Source of the DNA: Apophysomyces variabilis
Taxonomy: Eukaryota; Mucoromycota; Mucoromycetes; Mucorales; Mucoraceae
DNA: 64,000 bases
Reading direction: 5' to 3'
Assembly: GCA_002749535.1 (NCBI GenBank)
Contig: MZZL01000404.1
Span: 281,065 to 345,064, forward strand
In this document: in pieces, positions 42,590 through 56,400 of the stretch
How positions within the stretch are numbered: the first letter of the stretch is position 1
Layout of the letters: each line of letters opens with the position of its first letter
Notes under the pieces: generated by a model
The model's database searches: none
The model's input: the letters and a program-made list of their open reading frames with translations, nothing else
What the model was told of the DNA's origin: nothing
Position numbers and translations under genes: made by a program

Positions 42590-45500
42590 TTATTGAAGAC
42601 CACTAATCGCGCTGCGAATATCGAATTCTTCTTCTCTTGGTTCAACCTTGAGACTTCGTGTGTAGAATACCTGATCATCTTTCTCGACCGTATCGAGACA
42701 ACGGACCAAATAACGTTGGATTTCGTCTACCTCTAACAACCTATAGGGTATTTGGAACTGCTCAATTTCATTCAATACACGTGTCGTCTTGATGTATTTA
42801 TCAAAGTTGATCAGTTGACGGCCACCAGGGGACATGCGATGGTTTGAATTGCCGTCGTCGATGAAGGTCATGTCGGTAAGATAGACACCTAAAAATGGCA
42901 AACAGGGCGCCACGGCATTTTTTAATCGCTGACGATACTCGGCAAAGTTACGTTGGGAATCCGTCGCGCGAAAGATGGGTTCAGACATGGCCTTGTATTT
43001 GGCGGAAACATATTCCCATGTCTTTTTCAGTCTAACTATACTTGTAGAGTCCAGAGCAGATCGAATAGCCATGAGGGTGTTATAGTTACTCAATTGCAGG
43101 CAGCACTAGAGACACAAGAAAAAAAGGAGTGAGAAAAAAAAAGCTTCTGCAACAGATAGACTACTAGAACAAGAGCAAATAAGCTTACGTCGCCCACTTT
43201 AATCCAGAATTTGATCATTTGCGCACGTTTTTTGGGATCTCCTTCGCGTAAGATGGTATCTGACACCCAACTGGTCACTTGTGTACTGCGCTGAATCATG
43301 GCTTTGACGTGAATCGCTGAGCTAGAGCCTGTCTTTTTCTTGAATTCTTGCCCAATCATTTCGTTCGGTCCAATTTGACAGAAGAGGGAGCTTTCCATCA
43401 ATGTCAGTTGTCTTGCCAATTCCAACGGATCAAAATCTTGCACGTGTACTAGTCCAAGCATGCCTTGAGATAATGCTTTTCGTAAACTATTTCGCAAAGA
43501 TCGTGTAATGTTGGGAGGCGGGAGTTGAGCTGTGAGGGCGGATTCCGTATGATGATCATCAAACAGTGTCAATGTTGAGAACAGGGAGTTGCCGGCAGAC
43601 AATGAGAGATGGGAACCTGAAGATGACTTTTGCAAGGTCGCACGAGCCTCATTGGTGTACGACAATTTTCGACCTGTAGCAGCCAACCCTCTGGAGGTGA
43701 ACTAAAAAGGAATGACGGAAAATAGAGATCAGATGCTACACAATAGGAACAAAAAGTTTGTCTTACTGTTCGACGGATCAGTTCAACCATACGCTTGGCC
43801 GGTGTAGGCATGGCCTCCTCCATCTCGGTTGTAGCAAATTTCATCAGAGCACGTTCTGTTCCCATATCTTGTTCAAAAGAAAAATACATTTCGAGCCAGG
43901 TTTTGATAACATTGTATACTCTTAAACGAACAGGCAGCAATACTCGTTTCGTCCATATCTTCATTTCTTCTTCCGTTAATGGAGGCTCTGTAGGTGGTTG
44001 CAAAGCAAATCGTCGTATCAGAAACTCAACGAATTCGGCGGGTGTAGTAAATAATCGGAAGTTGTGAAAAAAGGCACGCGTGAAAATAAGATCTAGATTG
44101 GCCGGCATGTTAGTCTAACCATAAAATATAGAAAATACCACCAACATTGTTGGTCTGTTGTGTTTCATCCTTACCCGGGGATTTTTGATGCAGTGTCAAC
44201 TTCTCCACCAAAGCTTCCAATGTGGCACCTGTTACTTGTCCTTCAGTATTAAACATAATCTCATCCTCAGTAAACACGCGTTGGTGTATAAACCATGGCT
44301 CTTCCTCCTTTATCGTCAAATTTTTTTGTGATCCAAACCTGATTAGTCAACTTACACAAAGATCATTTGTATGTGTTACCTTGGCCGAATATTCGGAGTC
44401 TTGGATACTATCGCGTTTGTCAACGGATGAGATTGACATCCAGGACGCCATCCGACGAATCGGTGCTGCAGCTTCTGTATGCACTGCGTTTCCAGGACGA
44501 TTCTCATCATTCTTTTGCTTCAGGGACATACGCAACGTAGATACACTCATGCCACGTGGCCGTCGCGATCTTCCTGATGATTGGTCGACTGTTGGAGTAG
44601 ATTTGGAACTCATCATTTTCAGATCAGGAGGTCCATTCGCTTGCGGAGGTATAGGTGGAAGTGGTACTGCAGTGGAAGATGACACGACAGGAAGAGGATA
44701 CCCGGACTGATTCGCATTGATGGAGCTGGTCCTGGCTCGAGGTCGTGTGTGATGATGGACTGCTTCGAGTTTGCTAGGTGCCGTCTGATTGAGTGAAGGC
44801 GCTTCTGTGTCGCATTCAGTGACAGGACTCATTGGCTCCGGCGTTGTTAATGGCGTTTGACTGAAGGAGTCCACAGAAGACCGAGCAGATTGTCGAAAAA
44901 CGCTACTAGTAAGAGTAGAACTGATCGAATTTGTGACCGAAACACGTCCTGTTGTTGCATTGGAACGTCTAAGTGTCTCTGATCTTATTGTTTTGCTATT
45001 GCGACCTGTCATTGACGCCATTTTCGAATCTCTTAGCGATTGTCTTGAGCGCCCATAGTCAGATAACGTAGATGGTATGCTCTTCTTCTGCTGGTGATCT
45101 GATGAATTTAATGGAAGGATGACGCCATCTTCTTCTTCGTTTTCCTCTTGCAAATCCTTTGGCGCACAATCACTATGGTCCACTGCCTCTAAACCCTCCA
45201 CTACAGTTTCTTCCATTTTCTCATTAACAGGCGCGTCATCAGTTAATGCATTGCCCTGTTCCTCTTTGTTTTGAGCCATGTTTTCCACTGACGTTGTATC
45301 TTTATCCTCTTGGGTGAGATTCTCACAGGACGATGAGGAGTCGACACCGTTTTGGTCGTATTGGTTTTGTAAAGCATCAAGGCTGGTTGCCTTACGGCCT
45401 AGAACGCTCAATGTCTGATGACGTCGTAAATCTATCGAGTTCTCCAGATGATCACGCATCTCCACAATATTGCTCTGCATCTCATTTGGTTCTGCATCGT

Positions 45501-47308
45501 CCACGTGCAGACATGTTCGGACACAAGCCGCACAGTTCTCGGTCGTACGGACCACGTTCTCGCAACACACTCGCAGTTGTTCATAATCATCCCCTCCTTG
45601 TACTTCACGGGACCCTGTAAGAGCTCTCACAGCAGTAACCAGATTGGTAATAGCGCTGTAGACTGCCTCTTTGGCCAGCACGAGGGCTACCAAATGTGGA
45701 TCATCAGGTATGATGGAACAGTGCTTGTAGTCCAATTCACCAACGTTGGAACACACGTGCTCGACTACTGCAAGAAATGTACGAACGGCTTCCACTGCTT
45801 TACGAGTCATCTCTAGCATTTCCGTCGGTCGTTGCTGACTGCCGAGAAATTTTTCAATAGCTATTAATAAGGCTGCAACAAGATCCTCGATAGTGGCTTG
45901 ATGTTCCACAACGCTCTGCAGAATATGTTGAGCATCTGTAAGGGGTACTGCTTTGGCAATGAGAGATGTGCTCGAAAGCCTTGCATCAATGAGCTGTTGA
46001 CGCAAAGATGTTGTCGAAGAGGAAGCGGTCGATGCGAGCGATAGGAGTGAAGTCTGCGGTGATACGGACGACGGTTGAGCGAGCGCACTTGGACGAAGCG
46101 CGGATGCTTTTTGCAAAGCATCCTCAAACATATCCATTTCTACCAGCAGTTGATTGGCCAATGCCGGTACCTGATCCCTTAGAGAATCTGTTTCCGGACT
46201 TTTCTTCAGTTCTTTCTCTTTGATGACGAGTTTTCTCAAAACACTCAGGACAATCGATCGCTGGAGTGCTAACTCTGGTTGAGATTTAAGCAAATAACTG
46301 TCTTTTTCAACTGTATTGGAGGCAGTTAGCAGTTTTTGTATATCAGAAACCACTTCGTAAATAGTGTGTTGAATATTCGTCGATGCTGGTGAAGTGCATG
46401 CTTCCACTAACTCTGATACATGTCGGGCAAGATCACCCATTAAACTCCCCCATTCGGGGATGTGCTGTATCTTTAAGTCCGTCTCGTCACTCTGTTGTGC
46501 TGAATCTCCTGTAATTGATCCGTTCGTATCCGAGGAAACGGATCCACGTCTGTCTTCCAGCAGTAAGGCACGTGCCATCTCCACACGACTTTGCATGCCA
46601 GCGGAGGACGACTGTGGAAAAGAATCGGAAGCGATTGTTGGAGGAGGAGACTGTTTTTCGTGCGTGTGTGATTTTGTGTAGAAATTGTGTATCAATTGAG
46701 ATGTATAAAGGAAATAGAAAAAAAGAACATTAAAAAAAGTTCGAATAAGCGACTCATTTATGTGGAAGGAATAGTAGCAAATGACCACATGACATATATG
46801 GCAAGGAATCATTTGAAAGTCCTCTCGTTACCTCAGACGCGTTGGTGCTTGATGGTGTCACGAACATTGAGGTCTTGTCTAACGAATCTGTGGTCGGACT
46901 GTTTATGTGGTCAACTGTATTGACGTGTTGCCGCCATGCATCAAATTCTTCTTGAGAGACTTCGTCTTCAAAATCGGCACTCTTTCGCACAGCCTCGCCG
47001 ATCCTGCCGACATAGTTACTAGGAAACCATCCTCGAACGTCTCCAGAGAGACCATCCCACCATCCAGAGCTATCTCTGTTGAAGACTTCAATGATGGCCC
47101 CTTTTCGAAAAAATAGACAGGAAACGGCATCGTCGGCTGGTGCAGAAGATGGTAAGTAATCGTGTAATGCTTGGACAAAATGGGATGTGAGTGTGGAGGG
47201 TGTAGTTGAATTGCGTGGTGAAGTAGGAAGTGAGGCGGGTGGTGAGAGAGAAGCGGGTGATCTCGGACTCGTAGGTGGCAGTATTGGTCGTGGTTGTGTG
47301 GAGGTCAT
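42590..47308 (-). CDS. CDC25: SH3-RasGEF, Cdc25-type Ras exchange factor
   Basis: Six exons (47308-46832, 46650-44380, 44307-44175, 44092-43767, 43701-43189, 43105-42590) give 1411 residues in phase. An N-terminal SH3 domain (ALHDYLPSS, GWWDGLSGDVRGWFPSNYV) follows a Pro-rich start. A long helical and Ser-rich middle leads to the RasGEF N-terminal module (GQVTGATLEALVEKLTLH) and the CDC25 catalytic domain (FDPLELARQLTLMESSLFCQ, SNYNTLMAIRSALDS, FLGVYLTDMTFIDDGN). Cdc25 proteins load Ras with GTP at the membrane and thus activate adenylyl cyclase or MAP-kinase signalling; in Mucorales Ras/cAMP controls dimorphism. Length and domain order match yeast Cdc25. Confidence 0.93.
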
Positions 47309-48916
47309 TCTAGGTATGTGATGATATTCGTATTTTCGTTATATTTTTTGTTGATTTATGTATAAGTTTTTGTTCAACGACAATTATGGCGGATCAACCA
47401 GTGTCCTCATGGAAAGATCGGAACAAAAGATTGACGCGCAGTGAAAGTATGTACAAGCAGTGCGAAAAGAAGTAAAAAGGAGTGATAGATGGAGACAGAC
47501 AAAAAAAGAAAGAGAGAAGGAAAAGGAAAGAGAGAGAGAGAGAGAGAGAGAGAAGAAGGAAAAAAGAAAAAAGAACGCCAAGTGCCCGACTTGAATTTTT
47601 TTTTACGAAAAAGGGGAAAGCGGGAAGCGATGTAGAAGAGCTTAAAATAAAAAAAAGCCATGTTTGATTTTAGGGGTTGCACTACACGAGTATGCCATCT
47701 TTCTTTTTCTCTCAGTTTTGTTACAATTTTTTCCCCTTTGTTCGATCGACACATGCCCGACTAATACACTCTCTCTTTTCCTCTTTCTTTTTTTTTTTGG
47801 GCTGTTTGCAGTTTGCTGTTGCGCTCCTATGGCTATTAGCGCTGGGTCGTACCCAAATAGTCGGCAGCACATGCTAATTTAAAAATGCCTATCTCAGTTT
47901 AAAAAGGTTCTGCCAAAAAAAAATCACTCGATCTCTAACTATGAAAAGCGGCTTAAGAATTTTACTAATCGATGTTGCTTAGAAGTCGGTTACAAGGAGC
48001 TTTTATGATAAATGAATTTCCATGGAAACGCATCCAAGGGACAGTATCCATTGCTTTAATGAATTCGATCTCTTTTCTTTTTCTGCGATTTCTGCCTGAC
48101 ATGGGGGTACAAGCTCGATGCAGCAAAGGTTACATCGGTCCTGTCGCGGAAACTACCAAGTGGCACACACGATCAACAATGCAATTCTGGTAGCCCCCCT
48201 CCGTCGCTGCGGAGATTGATCTTTAATTTGTTCGTTGCTAAGAAGCCGAAAAGTGAAAAAGACTACATCAAACGTAATTCGATTCATTTGCTGGTATTGA
48301 AAGCAGGAATATTAGGTTGATATAGGTTTTGTATTCCCGACATCCATCTTCATTATTCACGGTAACAAATCGGATCAGTTTGCATATTTGAATGTGCACC
48401 CGATAAAGACAATAAGCTTGAACAAATATGGATAATGGCACAAAGCTTTTTTACTTTTTTTTCTTTTCTCTGTCTTTCTCTCTGGGCCGCTACAACGAAA
48501 TTCTCAACGTCTCTCAGTTCTTTTTTCTGTGGCACTTGATTTCATTAAAATGGAATTGCCACATGGAAACCCCCCTCTGGAGATCGCAAGAAATAACTGC
48601 AAAACGATCATTAAGGTTTACAGTGGTGAACGGTGCGTTATTTAAATATCCCTGAGGTTTTAATAACCCCATCCAACTTTAGCGCATCTTCCATCAATCA
48701 AAGCATTGGTCACACAAAAGCGAAACCTCATTTATAGCAAAAAGTCTAACTGTTCGCCGGCTTAAACTGATCTTCATCTTTTTATCCTATATTTCTCCCA
48801 AACTGCTTTAATCCAATTTCTAAATGATGTCGATGACTTTTCATGGAATGAAAGCAGATGCAATGCCCTTTTAATTTTTATGTTTTTTTTGTTTTCGAAG
48901 CAAAGGTTCCATCTGC
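47309..48916. other. Upstream region of CDC25; no gene recognised
   Basis: About 1.6 kb between two minus-strand genes. It contains an (AG)n tract at about 47530-47553 and several short frames without start or splice support. It probably holds the CDC25 promoter and the 3' flank of the NUFIP1-like gene. Confidence 0.45.
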
Positions 48917-50306
48917 TTATCGTCGACCACTATTATGAAACGATCGAGAAGAAACCCCAAAAAAGTCTTTCTCAACAATGTAATTAAGACATTGGAGAAT
49001 GATCTTCCGCTGGTAACGAATTTCCTTGTCGTACAACTGCAAATATTTCAAGTTAGCAAACCACCTATTCTTGGCTCAACGAATTTTGATGGCTTTTACC
49101 GTGTAAAGCAAGTTAGGTCGTTGCTCCAATGCTTCTTCTGTCACTTGCGTTGTGCGAGACAGTTGGTCGGACTATAGAACGTGCAGCAGGTTTGTGGTTG
49201 TTTATTAATAAAAATGCAAACTTTTTTTACCTGAGGTAATTCATGGGCGAAATGGCATGCATTGCCACGGCGACACCATCCTCGAGCGAAATAGATACAT
49301 AAAGTTCGAGACTGTGAAACCAGCCCGTTGTCAGACTCTCGTTCATGCGAGATCTGCTCTTTATGTTCATGGTCATTTTGGATGAAAGAGAAGCGGTCAA
49401 GGTGTATCGGGGTATCAGGTTGGCTTCCTTTGCGCTCGGACCATTCGTCAGTGGCATCAAAAAAAGTCTCATCTCCTGGTTTTGTAGCTTCCAGGCAGGC
49501 TTTTTTTGCTTCAAGTGGCTCGTCTGCATCAATGTCTGCCCTTCGCTTTTTCTGCTCAGGCAGGCTCTGCTTCTACACAAACAAGTCGCTAAGATGAATC
49601 TCAGAATATGGCCAAGTATATCATATACCTGACTTCTTGGATAGTTTCGTCGCCGGTTTTCAAGCCATTGCTCGAGTTCCTCTGGTGTTTCTGGAGACCG
49701 TTTTCTCGGTGACCTAGCCCTAGAATGAACATGCAAAATCGATGCCCGGTAAAACCTACTCATTCTCATCCTTATAACCATGCTGTAGTTCTCTATGTCG
49801 CAGAAGAACCATATGAAGTCCCTCGAAATCACACTCGGGGCATTTGATATGACTTTGTGCGTGTTGACGAAGAGCTTGGATCGTTTTGTAATATCGGTTG
49901 CAGCATTGAATACTATGCTGTCTGTCACGCCTAATTTTGAAAACTCTCTTACTTACCCATCGTCATTGATTATTTCAGGTTGCGGTGGACGAGCATCGTC
50001 CAAAGCCGCACGTTTCGATTCCCAAGTCATAGTCTGATTTGTCTTATTTGAGGTGGTCGCAGATGTCGATGTATTTTCTTTAACGTAACTCTCGGATGAT
50101 ATTGCTGCAGATATCTGCTGCTGCAACTTTTGTTGGAATTCAAGAAACGTCGTCGACATGGGCTGATTAGTTTCCTGTAAATGCGGCCTATCAAAGATAT
50201 CTGTATAGCTAAAGCTGCTATTTCCATGATGTTGATAAGGATCGGTGGCTGTATTTGTAGCTGTTGCTTTTGCCAATCTCGGGTCTCGGTTGGTTAGATT
50301 GGACAT
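48917..50306 (-). CDS. NUFIP1-like protein with C2H2 and CCCH zinc fingers
   Basis: Six exons (50306-49957, 49921-49760, 49719-49629, 49572-49231, 49171-49100, 49036-48917) give 378 residues in phase. A Gln-rich N terminus leads to a zinc-finger region (QCCNRYYKTIQALRQHAQSH, then CPECDFEG and HRELQH). The NUFIP1 signature RSPRKRSPETPEELEQWLEN with RRRNYPR follows. Near the C terminus is a CCCH finger (CIYFARGWCRRGNACHFAH). The end, YQRKIILQCLNYIVEKDFF, matches the conserved tail of fungal homologues. NUFIP1/Rsa1 helps assemble box C/D snoRNPs with the R2TP complex and, in animals, serves in ribophagy. It is head to head with adenosine kinase. Confidence 0.85.
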
Positions 50307-50851
50307 GCTTTAAGGATACCACTTGTAGCGAAGCAACCGCGGAATGAAAAATGCGGTGCAACCTATCGAAAAAGCAGTCTTTCGCACAGCGAAGCGGTGC
50401 CTACATTGCCACTAGGGACAGAAAGTAATCGGAACAAGGTACAATGTGATTGGAAGACCCGGTTAGTAGGGTCTGATAACGTTTGGAAAAGCAAATTTTA
50501 GAGCAGACTATTGCGATTAGAATAAGATGTAATTTATAACCAAAAAAGATTGCTTAAGTACGGGTTGTGCAAGTATGCAGAAAGGACTTGGTCCTTGATT
50601 TAGGGCTGTGGATCCATTGCGAGTAGCATCCATGTCTTGTAGCTAGCTATGAGATGATGACATACCGAGAGCTCATAGCTAGACGAAGCCTGCACAAATC
50701 AGATGGAGAAATATTTACTAGATGGTACCTGGTATCTCCAGCCAATAAGATGACAGTGCTCGTACACGAATCTCTCGCACAAAAAATTTTTCACCATTGT
50801 CAAAAAGTGGCCCTTTTTTCCTTTCTGCCATCCTTCTATCGTTTCATCATC
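50307..50851. other. Bidirectional promoter region
   Basis: About 545 bases between the divergent starts of the NUFIP1-like gene and adenosine kinase. No further gene seen. Confidence 0.5.
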
Positions 50852-52040
50852 ATGTCGCCATCTTACAGTCTTGTTGTCATGGGTAACCCCCTCTTGGATA
50901 TCCAGTGCAATGCAACCGAAGAGCTCCTGAAGAAGTACGGTTTGAGCGCTAACAACGCCATTTTGGCTGACGAATCCCACAAGGCTTTGTAAGTTCATGT
51001 CCGACGAAACGCATTCTGTATCTACCTTAGAAAGAGAGAGCTCAATATGAATCAAATAGGTACCAAGAGATTGTGGACAAATTCGATGTGGTTTATGTTG
51101 CTGGTGGCGCCGCACAAAATGCTGGTCGTGGTGCTCAGTTCTTCCTCCCTTCTAACTCTGCTGTCTACCTCGGTGCCGTTTCCGATGACCACTTTGCCGA
51201 AGTTATGAAGAAAGCTGCTGAAGATGATGGATTGCATACCAACTACATGGTGAACAAGGAAATCGCTACCGGTACATGCGCCTGTCTGATCACCGGCCAC
51301 AACAGGTAATGCTGCAGGACGTGGGAAAATTTCAAGAAAAGGAGAAAGAGATCTTCTCTGCTCACACGTTATTGATTAGATCACTTGTTGCCAATCTCGC
51401 TGCCGCTGAGACATTCAAGTTGGAATGGCTCCAGCAGACTGAAAACTGGAGCTTGATTGAGAATGCCAAGTACTACTACTTTGGTGGTTTCTTCTTGTCT
51501 CACGATGGTGGTTACGGTTCTGCCCTTGCTGTATCAAAGCATGCCGCGGAGAACAACAAGATCTTCACTATCAACTTGAGCGCACCCTTCTTGTCCCAAT
51601 TCTTCAAGGATCGTTTCGATGCCGTTATCAAGAACACCGATATCTTGTTCGGTAACGAAGATGAAGCTCGTACGTATGCTACCCAGTCTGGATGGAACAC
51701 AGATGATGTGAAGGAAATTGCAAAGAAGCTTTCTAAGCTTGAAAAGAGCAACAGCCGTCCCCGTATCGTGGTTATCACCCAAGGTGCCGATGAGACCGTG
51801 TACGCTGTTGGTGACGAAGTCAAGACCGTCCCTGTCGACAAGGTCGACCCCAAGGAAATTGTTGACTGCAATGGTGCAGGTGATGCCTTCTGTGGTGGAT
51901 TCATGGGACACTACGCTCAAGGTATCGAAGATCTTGAACGCTGTGTGAAGGCTGGTCATTATTTGGCCAATCTTGTAATTAAGCGCGTTGGACCCTCATA
52001 CCCCCCGATGTCGGAGAGAACCAATGTTCCCAAGTTCTAA
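50852..52040 (+). CDS. ADO1: Adenosine kinase
   Basis: Three exons (50852-50988, 51060-51305, 51380-52040) give 347 residues, the usual length. It begins MSPSYSLVVMGNPLLDIQC (GNPLLD substrate motif) and contains the AGGAAQNAGRGAQFFLP loop. The PfkB signature DCNGAGDAFCGGFMGHY follows, whose GAGD forms the anion hole and whose Asp is the catalytic base. The enzyme phosphorylates adenosine to AMP and removes adenosine released by the S-adenosylhomocysteine cycle. Codon use is biased, suggesting high expression. Confidence 0.96.
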
Positions 52041-53458
52041 TTTGCTCTCATCGGATGGTTCAACCCTTTCATAGTTTTGTTATAATTACTGTATTTTTGA
52101 TAGACCTATCTTGTACAAAGTTTCAACACATCAAAAAAAAACGAATTTCTTTATAGCATGCAAGAACATTTCAACCATTGTTACATAAGCTTGTTTATCT
52201 GCTACACTACTCTGCAGCAGCGTCGTAATCCTGCCCGTCTTTAATATGGTCTGTCGAATGATGGTTTATTTAAATGATGTATTATTGCATACCGTCGTAT
52301 CCGAATGGTTGCATTGCTATTCACTATCAAGACACCATGTCCTGACTGTGAACAACCAGCAATTGCCACAATTTTATTCCCAGCCCGCTTGTACAAATAT
52401 CTCTAATAGGTTAGGTATTGAACAGGTGCTTACTGATAACCACCTCTTACGAATTCTTTCTGAATACATTGACATATTTTTAAAAGAAAGCAATAGATAA
52501 TTGTCACTTTGAGTGTTACTCGCTCCTGCGTCGCCTCTGTTTATGCTCTCTTTCGATAAATTCATGTAGGTTGATCTAGAAAAGAGTGGGTATCTTTGAA
52601 GACCGTTTTGGAGCTGACATGTGATATAGATCAATCCAGCAGATTTCGTTTGGAGCATGGCTACCTGGAGAATCAATTACCTAAAAATAAGACCGCTACA
52701 TAGATATGTAGGATATTAAAACCTAAAGTAATACATTCAAAACGCTGCAGGACTAATCGCACTGTCAAGAATTCTTAATTCGGATGGTTTTCTCGCCCAA
52801 TGAAGCAAAACGAAAAGGTATGCTAGTGCGTGCTAACTCTCTTTCCTTACTCTAGAAATAGAAAAAGCTGCATGTTCAAGCTTATGACTAACTGTAGTTA
52901 ATTTAGACATAGGTCACTCTCAGATGGTGCCGTATCCGGCATGGTATATTACTATTCAGTGATTGCAACGCCATGTTTTCACCTTGTGTTATTAGAAATT
53001 ATTGGGATTACCATTTTGCTCTGGTTACAACAAGATCTCTATTATCTTTATCCCCTCTATCATCGCTCAGACGCAGCAAAGACAATATTACGAGATGGCA
53101 AAACAAAGTAGCATTACCTAACAAATGGTTGCTTACATAAGTTACTGATAACCGCCCTCTTATCAGTTTCATATACTATAGCAACAAGATATTGAAACAG
53201 AGAAAAACTTAGAAATAAACTATCAATTGGTTGAGTCTCGGTTATTTCACTGTTATTCCTTTTTTTCTACATTAGATGGAACCACAACAAGGTAAACAAA
53301 CAGCATCACAACGAAAGAGATGAAGGAAGTAACTGTGTTCTCTACGAATTAAATATGAAGTTTGATATAAAAAAGACTGTACAAAATATGAAACCATCTA
53401 TAAACAGTGTAGGTAAATAAGAGCAGGGGAAATAAAGTGTAATGGAATAACTCCATCA
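52041..53458. other. Convergent 3' region, no gene recognised
   Basis: About 1.4 kb between the stops of ADO1 and the copper ATPase. It is A/T-rich and short frames have no support. Two similar words (TTACTGATAACC near 52431 and 53142) may be chance or an old duplication. Confidence 0.45.
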
Positions 53459-56400
53459 TCAGTGCTGTAGCATAGGTTGCAGGCTCTCCAAATCGTATGC
53501 TTGAGTATTGGTAGCCACAGCGGAGTACTCGCCTCCATGATTCATACCAAACGCCACGCGGACACGACGTACGAATCTCTGGAAGAATGCAGGAGTCGTC
53601 TGCGCAGCGACTGTGGACATCACTTCTTCTTCCTCTTCCACGAATATTTGCACATGAGAAGTGTCAATTCCGTCGTCTGCAACGAGTTTCGGTTTGCGCC
53701 AGAACCATCGGAGCATCAAACTGCTCACAACAACACTCGTGGAACTTGCAGCCATGGCGAAACCAGCCATCATGGGATGCAGATGATATCCCCAAGGCAT
53801 AAAAACACCCATGGCTAGCGGGATGCCGATGGCATTGTAGATACATGCCCACCATAAGTTGATTTTTATTCTTCGGAAGATAGCGCGCGAGAGATCCAAA
53901 GCCGCCACCACATCAGTGAGATCATTTCGCATCAACACCACGTCAGCCGCTTCCATTGCAATATCTGTACCTGTGCATAGGGCAATTCCAAAATCTGCAG
54001 CTACTAATGCTGGTGAATCATTGATACCATCACCCACCATAGCCACCACGGAGGGCTCATGTTTGATTCCACTCCACCAACGTCTACGTGTAATGGGCTG
54101 TTCTTGCATTCTCTGTACAATCGCGGTTTTGCCTTTGGGAGACACACCAGCGTGCACTTCGGTAATCCCCAGAAGCGAAGCCATGTAACGTGCAGTCAAT
54201 TCGTTGTCACCGGTAACCATGGCTGTATGGATACCCATCGAATGCAATGTCGCGATCACTCGTCGTGACTCGGGTTTGACCATATCCGAAAGTGAAATAT
54301 AACCAGCAGCCTGACCGTTCCAGCCTACCAAAATACAGGTGTTACCCTTGGCTACTTCCTGGTTGAAATCTTCAATTTGTTCGATTGTTAAACTCATTCC
54401 ATGGTATTCTTCCAGCCACTTTTGGTTTCCAATGACCACTGTGTGTGTCTGATGCAAGATAGGGCGAAGAAGTGTCAATTTTTCATTAGCTAACACTGTA
54501 TCGGTGAGTTGGATCTGACATTCTATGCCACAGCCTGTTGTACTCTTGAATCCCCTCACAGTAGCTAGATTATCTACAACTTCGATGCGCGCCATCTCCT
54601 TGGCCTTGTTGACCACAGCTCTGCCCAATGGATGTTCACTATGAGCTTCAGCAATAGCGGCAAGAAAGAACATTTGCTGTTTGGAAACGTCGTCCTTATC
54701 GAAGCTTTTGATCGAGGACACATCGAGCTTTCCTGTGGTAAGCGTGCCGGTCTTGTCGAAAACAATCTTGTTGACTTTCTGACCATTTTCTAGAACAGCG
54801 CCTCCCTTGAATAGCACGCCATTTTGAGCGCCCAGCCCGGTACCAACCATAACAGCAGTCGGCGTGGCCAATCCAAGAGCACAGGGGCAAGCTACGATAA
54901 TAACACTGATACATAGTTTGAGGCAGACGAAGAACCAGTCGCCGCCTCCTTCTTTTTGAATTTCCATTCGCAGCATAGGTGGCAGACCATCGAGGCCCAC
55001 GATATTGTAAAGAATCGTCCATACCAACAGAGTGCCTAAGCCAAGCATGACCACGCTTGGAACGAAGTAGCCTGCGACAATGTCTGTAAATCCCTGAATA
55101 GGTGCCTTGCTGACTTGCGCATCCTCCACCAACTTGACAATCTGGCTAAGGGCGGTGTCACTGCCAACACGAGTAGCCTTCATGATAAATGTTCCCAAAC
55201 CATTGACGGTACCACCAATGACGGAATCTCCAGGATTCTTAGGGATTGCATCTACTTCACCGGTTACCATACTTTCATCCACGGTAGACGAGCCAGTGTG
55301 GACAATGCCATCGGTTGGCACTTTGTCACCCGGCAAAATTTTTAAGAGGTCATCTTGCTGAATAAGCTCGGACGGAATACTTTTTTCCGAAACAATCTGG
55401 TTGGTGGCAGGATCCACTGTTAACATCAATGCAGTGGAAGGTGCGAGAGACATGAGTTTCGATAGGGCGCTAGACGACTGGCCCTTTGCCATGTTTTCCA
55501 GGTATCGGCCCAACAAGATGAATGCAATTAACATACAGGAAGTTTCGAAAAAGATCGTAGGGTGCTGTGGTGATTGACTAACGATCGCACGAACCATCGA
55601 GCAGACAGAAAATACAAAGGCAGCTAATGTAGACAGAGAAACAAGTACGTCCATGGTAGGAGCACCATGAAGGACAGAACGATAGGCAGATGACAAGAAC
55701 TTCCAACCGATACCGAACTGAACAGGGATAGTAAGAATGAGCTGTACAACGTCCGATAAATACAGACTGCCGCAGAAAAGCGTGATATCATAAAAGGGTT
55801 TTGTCCATGGCATCATAGGTAGAATCATGGCAATTAAGAAGACAGGGATGCCGAGGGTAATGGACTGAAGGAAAGCTCGTCGCCATGCCTTGATTTCTCT
55901 CACTTTTGTCAGACTCTCCAGTTGCGCATTCTTTGCATTGTCCATAATCAGCGCGTTGAAACCGAGGTCCTCAATCGCCTCTATGATGGCACGGGCCCCC
56001 AAGGTGGTCGAATCGAAATGTACTTTAGCCGTCTCGGTCATAAGATTGACCGAAACCGAAAAAACACCGGGGATTTTCGCCAAACCGCTCTCGATGCTGC
56101 GAACACAACTAGCACAGGTCATACCGAATATCTGAAGTTGCAGCATATCATCTCCTTTGCGTCTCACGATGGAGGCCTCGAACCCTGCATCACGTATCAT
56201 CCCCGCGATATCTTCATCCTGTAGCACGTTACAGTCGTACTCCACCGTTGCTCGCTCTGCCAGTAAAGATACTTTGATCGATATGACACCCGCCTTTGAT
56301 CCAACAGCTCTTTCTATACTATTGACGCAGCTATCATCATTCAAAAAAACAGAGTGGTAGGCATTTTGTTGTCAGTAACCCAAGGTAGTACAAATCTTGG

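Noticed and set aside
47482..47667. Lys/Arg/Glu-rich plus-strand frame
   Set aside because: It is produced by an (AG)n and A-rich low-complexity tract in the CDC25 upstream region.
48935..49177. Plus-strand 80-codon frame downstream of the NUFIP1-like gene
   Set aside because: It is antisense to the last two exons of the NUFIP1-like gene, which join in phase and match the family C terminus.
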